From: Nitrospirota bacterium
Lineage (GTDB): Bacteria > Nitrospirota > Thermodesulfovibrionia > Thermodesulfovibrionales > JdFR-85
Direction of reading: 5' to 3'
Assembly (NCBI GenBank): GCA_013152195.1
Contig: JAADGU010000119.1
Span: forward strand, 1-10,320
DNA length: 10,320 nt
The translations under genes were made by a program, and so were the position numbers. The stretch's first letter is position 1. Each line of letters starts with the position of its first letter. This document shows, one piece after another, positions 5,852 to 10,320 of the stretch. Below the pieces are notes generated by a model, which made no database searches, was not told where the DNA came from, and saw only the letters and a program-made list of their open reading frames with translations.

Positions 5852-7036
5852 TTATTCGTCGAGTGCGACTTTTGGTATCAGGTTGTTCATACCCTCCATT
5901 GGCATGACCCGCCTTTCTTCCTCCGGCAGATCCTCGTAGACAAGGGCCATGAGATTGCCGCCGGGGTACAGGCCGTTGTTGGTCACCCTTCGCGTGTCAT
6001 GGTCGTGGAACGTCCAGATTCCGCGATTCTTACCCTCTATGATGATGTCAAGGGTCTTGCCTGGACTCAGCCGCATGGTATTCATCTGCCAAGGCTGGGG
6101 TACGGGAATGCCGTCATCGCAAACCAGCCAGAAGTCGTGGCCATGGAGGTGCAGGTAGTGCTCCTCGGTGCCGCTGTTTATCAGCCTGACACGTATTGAC
6201 TCGCCTTCCCTGATGTAGAGGGTCGGCGTTGATGGGTAGGATTTCCCGTTTACCGTGAACCAGAAGGGTTGTGCGAGGTCCGCAGGTGCCCTGCGGTTTA
6301 CTACGTATGGCGGCTGGTAGCCATTGCGGACGGCCTCTTCCAGTTCTTCCTTGCTGTCGAATACTGCGAATCTTTCCTTGTCGAACCGACCGTTTTTTAC
6401 CAGGTAGAGGCGCTCCTTCATCCGCTCGAGCATGGCGTTTATCTCGTTTCTCAGGAAGTTGAGATCGTGTGCGGAATAGAGAAGTGTGTATTCCCGTTCA
6501 TAAGGGAAAAGCTTTTTTATCGGATCGTCCGGTTCTTCAACTATAAGGCTGCCGAACATGCCTGCCTGCATGTGCAGCAGTGTTCCCCAGTGGCAGTGAT
6601 AGAAGTGTGTTCCATAAGGTTCTGCAGTGAATTCGTAGACGAACTCCTGCCCCGGCATTACAGGCATCTGGGTGATATACGGTACCCCGTCCATACGCCA
6701 TGGCACATGCATGCCGTGCCAGTGGATGGTGTGGTTGAGTTCGGTCCTGTTCTTGAAGTAGACCTTTACCCTGTCTCCCCTGTTGACCCTTATTTCAGGG
6801 CCCGGGACCTGGTTGTTGAAGGCAAGAGTGTGGGTTTTGAGCCCTGGTGCGAGTTCCTGCTGGTGGATGTCGACGAAGAGACGGAAGACCTTGACGTTGC
6901 CCTCAATTTCGGGTTTAAGTTGCCGGGGAAAACGCTTTAGGTTCTTTCTTTTCGTTGTTTCGGCAAAGAGAGAACCCGGCAGAAGTGTTGCCGCCGAGAG
7001 GGCAGCGCCTGTGATAAGAAAATCTCTCCTGTTCAT
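5852..7036 (-). CDS. Tat-exported two-domain multicopper oxidase, type 1 copper site in the first domain
   Basis: A 394-residue cupredoxin-type oxidase, likely periplasmic and acting on Cu(I). The ATG at 7036 is chosen because GGAGGG lies six bases upstream and it opens a twin-arginine signal (MNRRDFLITGAALSAATLL). Domain 1 has HTIHWHG (residues 102-108) and HFYHCHWGTLLHMQAGM (144-160), which includes Cys148, His155 and Met160 as type 1 copper ligands plus histidines for the trinuclear centre. Domain 2 has HYLHLHGH (293-300) and, where the last Cys normally sits, FHDHD (343-347), with Asp345 in place of Cys. So the type 1 site is in domain 1, as in type C two-domain oxidases and NirK. It lies between the HD-GYP gene and the outer-membrane gene in one operon. 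It is shorter than CueO or CopA. Oxidation of Cu(I) is inferred from context. Confidence 0.88.
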   Translation of the reverse strand: MNRRDFLITGAALSAATLLPGSLFAETTKRKNLKRFPRQLKPEIEGNVKVFRLFVDIHQQELAPGLKTHTLAFNNQVPGPEIRVNRGDRVKVYFKNRTELNHTIHWHGMHVPWRMDGVPYITQMPVMPGQEFVYEFTAEPYGTHFYHCHWGTLLHMQAGMFGSLIVEEPDDPIKKLFPYEREYTLLYSAHDLNFLRNEINAMLERMKERLYLVKNGRFDKERFAVFDSKEELEEAVRNGYQPPYVVNRRAPADLAQPFWFTVNGKSYPSTPTLYIREGESIRVRLINSGTEEHYLHLHGHDFWLVCDDGIPVPQPWQMNTMRLSPGKTLDIIIEGKNRGIWTFHDHDTRRVTNNGLYPGGNLMALVYEDLPEEERRVMPMEGMNNLIPKVALDE

Positions 7037-7117
7037 AATCAACCCTCCTACCTGTGTGCAGGTTGCATGATTTTTAATGAAGTTCCGCGTGGCAAGACCC
7101 ACGGGAATAGGCAAGTC

Positions 7118-8005
7118 TTAAAGCATGATCTTTGCTACAAACTCCTCGAGGTCATCCTCGGCACGCAGGAAATCCTCTACTACCTGAGGGTCAAAACGGG
7201 TACCTGATACTGAAGTGATATACTCTTTGGCCTCTTTAAAGGGGATTGCGTTTCTGTATGGTCTGTCCACAGTAAGTGCGTCGAGGGTGTCGCATACTGA
7301 AAATATCCTTGCCCCCAGGGTTATTTCATTTCCCTTGAGTCCGCGTGGATAACCTGTGCCGTCATAGAGTTCATGGTGGGAGTGTATTATATCTGCAACC
7401 CTTGAGAGGTATCCTATGTGACTTATGATTCTGTAACCTGCTTCCGGATGCTGTGCCATTATGGATGTCTCTTCTTCAGTGAGTTTGCCCTGTTTCAGCA
7501 GAATTGAGTCAGGTATGCCTATTTTGCCAATATCATGCAGTAGCGAGCCGCAGTATATATCTACAAGGTCTCTACCTGTTATCCCAATTTTCCGGGACAG
7601 GATCATGGCAAACTGTGTAACACGGTAAGAATGATCTCCAACTTCATGTTCCCTGGTGTCTATTGCCTTTACAAATGCCTCTATGGTGGCAAGGTATATC
7701 CCCTCCATTTTTTCAAGGACACCTCCGAGAAACCTGTCCCTGAAATAGCATTTTTCACAACAATAGGGGCCGTCATCCTTAATATGAACTCCATCGTATA
7801 TCTCAGTCTGGCAGGCCTTGCAATGGATAACGTTGCATTTTTCTCCTCCAGAGATAAATAATTCAGGATTGTTGAGAAATCTGTCCCTGCATTTTTCAGA
7901 ACAGAAAGAATATTTTTTTTCCCTGTAAACAGTTGTTGCCGGATTATGAAGCCCGCTGATGTCCATTTTGCATACAGGGTCAATTCTTATGTCTAAGTCT
8001 GTCAC
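7118..8005 (-). CDS. HD-GYP domain protein with N-terminal YHS/TRASH-type metal domain
   Basis: A 295-residue cytoplasmic protein without signal peptide or membrane helix. Residues 5-51 (DPVCKM, then KKYSFCSEKCRDRFLNNPE) are a YHS/TRASH-type domain with cysteines 12, 35 and 39, seen in heavy-metal proteins. Residues 62-86 hold a second cysteine set (CKAC and CCEKC), probably a zinc-ribbon-like knuckle. The C-terminal part is an HD-GYP domain with the catalytic set intact: LLHDIGKIGIPD (HD at 157-158), QHPEAG, HHELYDGTGYP (210-220) and DALTVDRPYR. HD-GYP enzymes hydrolyse cyclic-di-GMP. I chose the GTG at 8005, with GAGGG eight bases upstream; an in-frame TTG at 8020 has no such site. It lies 81 bases upstream of the oxidase gene, so copper or another metal may control its activity; this is inference. 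Confidence 0.87.
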   Translation of the reverse strand: MTDLDIRIDPVCKMDISGLHNPATTVYREKKYSFCSEKCRDRFLNNPELFISGGEKCNVIHCKACQTEIYDGVHIKDDGPYCCEKCYFRDRFLGGVLEKMEGIYLATIEAFVKAIDTREHEVGDHSYRVTQFAMILSRKIGITGRDLVDIYCGSLLHDIGKIGIPDSILLKQGKLTEEETSIMAQHPEAGYRIISHIGYLSRVADIIHSHHELYDGTGYPRGLKGNEITLGARIFSVCDTLDALTVDRPYRNAIPFKEAKEYITSVSGTRFDPQVVEDFLRAEDDLEEFVAKIML

Positions 8006-8047
8006 GCTATAAGCCCTCAATAGAAGATTGTGTTTTTGTGTTTAATC

Positions 8048-8075
8048 ATACCCCGCCGTCTCTGCGGCGGGGTAT
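8048..8075 (-). terminator. Strong hairpin after the Met-rich gene
   Basis: A perfect 11-bp stem (8048-8058 pairing with 8065-8075, CCCCGCCG core) closes a six-base loop, three bases after the Met-rich stop codon at 8079. On the minus strand it is followed only by GATTAAAC, so the U-tract is weak. It may be a terminator or attenuator that separates the Met-rich gene from the HD-GYP operon, or a 3'-end stabiliser. Confidence 0.7.
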
Positions 8076-8078
8076 TGT

Positions 8079-8504
8079 TTATTGCTTATCGGTATCAGTC
8101 TCTTTTTTGTGCTGGTGCTCACCGGCCGGACACCCTCCGGTTGTTCCTTCCATTTTGTCCTTCATCATCATGTGCATTTTTGACATCATCTTGTCCAGGC
8201 TCTCCATCATCAAATCCAGCTCCTTGATCATCTCCTTCTTTTCACTCTCTGCAGGTTCAAGAAGTATCTTTTTCTGTATCTCCAGTGACCGCTTCATCAT
8301 ATCCGTTATCTTCATCATCATTACATGCTTCATCATCATTGCACACTTTTCCATGTGTGCCGGCTGTCCTTCCATGCTGCCTTTACTGTTTGTCTGGGAA
8401 TGACTATAACCTGCAGTCTCTGTCTGGGGTTCCGCGTAGCCTGTTGTTATCAGGGTTGCTGTTAACGCAATTACAATGGTAGATATAAAGAATATTCTTT
8501 TCAT
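8079..8504 (-). CDS. Methionine-rich secreted protein, likely periplasmic copper binder
   Basis: A 141-residue protein with a Sec signal peptide (MKRIFFISTIVIALTATLI, likely cut after GYA at residue 24). The mature part of about 117 residues has about 20 methionines, in clusters such as CAMMMKHVMMMKITDMM and KMMSKMHMMMKDKM, with lysines and glutamates that suggest long amphipathic helices. A C-terminal GGCPAGEHQH adds possible cysteine and histidine ligands. Met-rich clusters bind Cu(I) and Ag(I) in proteins such as CopC, PcoE and SilE. I do not recognise a named family. The ATG at 8504 is preferred over one four codons upstream because GGAGA lies six bases before it and the signal peptide starts there. 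It lies among copper genes, next to a strong hairpin and downstream of a small inverted-repeat element. Confidence 0.8.
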   Translation of the reverse strand: MKRIFFISTIVIALTATLITTGYAEPQTETAGYSHSQTNSKGSMEGQPAHMEKCAMMMKHVMMMKITDMMKRSLEIQKKILLEPAESEKKEMIKELDLMMESLDKMMSKMHMMMKDKMEGTTGGCPAGEHQHKKETDTDKQ

Positions 8505-8543
8505 GCCTGTCTCCATAAGTTGATGTCTTGCAGTTTTTCTAAA

Positions 8544-8691
8544 TAGAGTCTGAGTATAAACTGCTGTTTTTTATTTTAGTCATAACCCGAAGTCTGTAAT
8601 CGGGTATCCAGAACTCACTGAAAAGAGTGGATTCCCGCTCAACAGACCGCGGGAATGACAGCTCAATTCTTATATTTATACCCAGACTCTA
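8544..8691. mobile_element. MITE-like element with 17-bp terminal inverted repeats
   Basis: TAGAGTCTGAGTATAAA (8544-8560) and TTTATACCCAGACTCTA (8675-8691) are inverted repeats with one mismatch in 17. Both ends carry a TA dinucleotide, as left by Tc1/mariner or IS630-type transposition, though it cannot be told from the repeat itself. The 148-bp unit encodes nothing but contains two hairpins: ACCCGA/TCGGGT (8585-8605) and ATTCCCGC/GCGGGAAT (8631-8656). It lies upstream of the Met-rich gene and supplies the last codons of the small membrane-protein gene. Confidence 0.75.
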
Positions 8692-8864
8692 ATTACAGTC
8701 CGAGCAGAAAACCCTGCACCTATATCCTCCCTCTTGCTTCTCATGTTGAGTCGAAAAAACAGATATTGTGTTATGCCTGTCATTGAGAATCCTAACATGA
8801 ACTGTGGCACTTGCATGTAAGGGCCTTCTTTTTTGTAATCTTTTTGATCGTCATTGTTGCTCAC
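8676..8864 (-). CDS. Small single-span membrane protein, unknown function
   Basis: A 62-residue reading frame starting at GTG 8864, with AAGGA about six bases upstream. It has a hydrophilic N-terminus (NNDDQKDYKKEGPY), one possible membrane helix (FMLGFSMTGITQYLFF) and a basic tail (RLNMRSKRED). This layout fits a small membrane protein. The last five codons and the stop come from the inverted repeat of the neighbouring element, so the original C-terminus was probably cut off when that element inserted. Another frame starts at ATG 8854 with better spacing to AAAGGAGGT; it is described among the findings. It lies between copB and the Met-rich gene. I do not recognise a family, and the frame may not be expressed. 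Confidence 0.4.
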   Translation of the reverse strand: MSNNDDQKDYKKEGPYMQVPQFMLGFSMTGITQYLFFRLNMRSKREDIGAGFSARTVIRVWV

Positions 8865-8880
8865 CTCCTTTCCTTGTGAA

Positions 8881-8909
8881 AGCATAGCACATATTATCCG
8901 GGGATACAA
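8881..8909 (-). promoter_or_regulatory. Possible promoter upstream of the small membrane-protein gene
   Basis: On the minus strand TTGTAT (8904-8909) and TATGCT (8881-8886) are 17 bases apart. The -35 match is weak (three of six), the -10 match moderate. It would start transcription just before the strong ribosome-binding site near 8870. Confidence 0.25.
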
Positions 8910-8955
8910 GACATTTGCCCCCTAGGTCATCAATAAAAAGATCTGCTTATGAGAA

Positions 8956-9064
8956 GGAAGCGATATGGCAGAGTCTGAACGGTTTTAAGTATCCCAAAGT
9001 CTTCACCAGGATTCCCGAAGTACTTCAGGACGAGAATGAGTGAAGAGCCTGTCATATCGCTTCC
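8956..9064. mobile_element. 109-bp element with 16-bp terminal inverted repeats
   Basis: GGAAGCGATATGGCAG (8956-8971) and CTGTCATATCGCTTCC (9049-9064) match as inverted repeats in 15 of 16 positions, with looser matching further in. The core between them (8972-9048) is open on the plus strand as LNGFKYPKVFTRIPEVLQDE and stops at 9041-9043, just before the right repeat. This layout is like an insertion sequence deleted down to its ends plus the last codons of a transposase. No target-site duplication is clear. It lies 41 bases downstream of copB. Confidence 0.65.
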
Positions 9065-9104
9065 AGCAACCTTTTACCTCTGTATCCGGGTTAAATCGTG
9101 AGTA

Positions 9105-10320
9105 TCACCCAACCTTTTCTACTTTTAAGAATTTCGCATTTATTGCCACGATTACCGTGCTCAAAGACATCAGCACGGCACCCATTGCCGGGCTGAGCAG
9201 TATACCGGCCTTATAAAGTACCCCTGCTGCAAGGGGTATGGCAAATGCGTTGTAGCCTGTTGCCCATGCAAGGTTCTGGATCATCTTTTTGTACGTTGCG
9301 CGGGCAAGGCCGATAATGGCCACAACATCAAGGGGATTGCTCCTTACAAGGATGATATCCGCTGTCTCAACCGCCACGTCTGTTCCTGCTCCAATGGCAA
9401 TGCCGACATCCGCCTGTGCAAGTGCAGGGGCGTCGTTTACGCCATCGCCAGTCATTGCAACCACCCCTCTTCTGTACCTCTTTTACCTTTTCCGACTTTT
9501 CATGAGGAAGAACCTCGGCAAAATAATCGTCCAGATTCAGTTCTTCCGATACCCACTTTGCGACCTGGCGGTTGTCGCCTGTAAGCATCATACACTTTAT
9601 GCCCTTTTCCCTGAGCAGGGAGATTGCTTTCTTTGATTCAGGCCTGATGATATCTGCCAGTGCTATTGCACCCTTTAACTCTCCGTCAACTATTACAAAA
9701 ACAACCGTCTTCCCCTGTGATGAGAGTTCTTCGATTCTTTTATCAGTGATTGTCATGTTATTCTCTCTCAGAAAGCCGGGGCTTACAACCTTTACTTCCC
9801 TGCCGTTTACCTTACCCTCGGCTCCTTTGCCGGGGATTGCCATGAAATCTTCAACGGGGTATGCTTCGGAAGAATCCACGATCGCTTTTGCTAGGGGATG
9901 TTCCGAGTGTGCCTCGACTGACGCGGCATACTTGATAAGTTCCTTCTCGTCCATATTATCAGAAAGGATAATCGTATCAGTAACGCCGAACCTGCCCTCT
10001 GTGAGAGTGCCGGTTTTATCAAATATGATGGCCTGAATATTCCTTGCCCTCTCAAAGGCAACACGGTTTCTTATCAACAGCCCGTTTTTGGCAGAGAGCG
10101 CGGTGGAGACGGCAACTACCAGGGGTACAGCAAGACCTAATGCATGAGGGCAGGTTATAACCATTACCGTAACAGTCCTCTCAAGGGCAAAGGCAAAGTC
10201 CTTATGCATTATGACAAGCCATACAAACAGCGTGATTCCACCGCCTGCAAGGGCTATTATCGTGAGCCATAAGGCGGCCGTGTTTGCCAGGTCCTGAGTC
10301 TTTGACTTGCTCTCCTGGGC
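9105..10320 (-). CDS. copB: CopB-type copper-exporting P1B ATPase (CPH), partial, frameshifted
   Basis: The 5' end lies beyond the window; the frame is open to 10320. A membrane helix (LWLTIIALAGGGITLFVWLV) precedes TCPHALGL, the CPH metal motif of the P1B-3 group (10144-10152). Then come the phosphorylation site DKTGT (10006-10020), the nucleotide-binding HP loop SEHPLAKA (near 9900), MLTGDN (near 9582) and TGDGVND (near 9452). The last helices carry YNAFAIPLAAG and MSLST, also typical of this group, which moves Cu(I)/Cu(II) or Ag(I) out of the cytoplasm using ATP. The frame breaks at a run of four C (9464-9467, G4 on the coding strand) between VKEVQKRG and VVAMTGDG; one base less or two more would rejoin it. 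The gene leads the copper cluster. Which metal it prefers is not certain. Confidence 0.87.

Noticed and set aside
5771..6199. 142-residue open frame on the plus strand
   Set aside because: It overlaps the oxidase and outer-membrane genes in antisense and has no ribosome-binding site or family features.
6269..6940. 223-residue open frame on the plus strand
   Set aside because: It is opposite the multicopper oxidase gene, whose copper motifs are unmistakable, and its translation resembles nothing known.
9572..10036. 154-residue open frame on the plus strand
   Set aside because: Antisense shadow of the CopB nucleotide-binding domain.

Overview
The window comes from a Gram-negative bacterium. 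It holds lptF and lptG (lipopolysaccharide export), three proteins with Sec or Tat signal peptides, and two outer-membrane beta-barrel proteins. Moderate GC, dense short interspersed repeats and small inverted-repeat elements, and a copper cluster with a metal-domain HD-GYP protein suggest an environmental lineage such as Nitrospirota or Desulfobacterota. That taxonomic guess is inference only.

Layout. Positions 3-95 (+) are the last 30 codons of deoC. Positions about 78-710 are a cassette in which two arrays of GTTGCGGGTT-type repeats, in inverted orientation, enclose a broken four-helix-bundle (23S rRNA IVS-type) gene. lptG and lptF (714-2967, minus strand) follow, separated by another inverted-repeat element. 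A 554-bp leader region (2968-3521) carries a good sigma70-type promoter and leads to a frameshifted OprO/OprP-like porin gene (+), which ends in a very strong terminator at 4588-4619.

From 4645 to the right edge everything coding is on the minus strand and looks like copper handling. In transcription order the genes are a CopB-type CPH copper ATPase (partial), a small membrane protein, a methionine-rich secreted protein, an HD-GYP protein with an N-terminal YHS/TRASH-type metal domain, a Tat-exported two-domain multicopper oxidase, and an outer-membrane beta-barrel protein. The inferred scheme is as follows: CopB pumps copper out of the cytoplasm, the Met-rich protein buffers it in the periplasm, the oxidase converts Cu(I) to the less toxic Cu(II), and the metal-domain HD-GYP protein may link metal status to cyclic-di-GMP. 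The outer-membrane protein has no assignable substrate. Two small terminal-inverted-repeat elements lie among the copper genes, at 8544-8691 and 8956-9064.

Four genes (four-helix gene, lptG, porin, copB) each carry a reading-frame break. The four-helix break is a clean 7-bp tandem duplication. The lptG and copB breaks sit at short homopolymers and could be consensus errors. The porin break is a +1/-2 change outside any homopolymer. The most interesting points are the inverted-repeat four-helix cassette, the YHS/HD-GYP fusion inside a copper operon, and an oxidase whose type 1 copper ligands lie in the first domain rather than the last.
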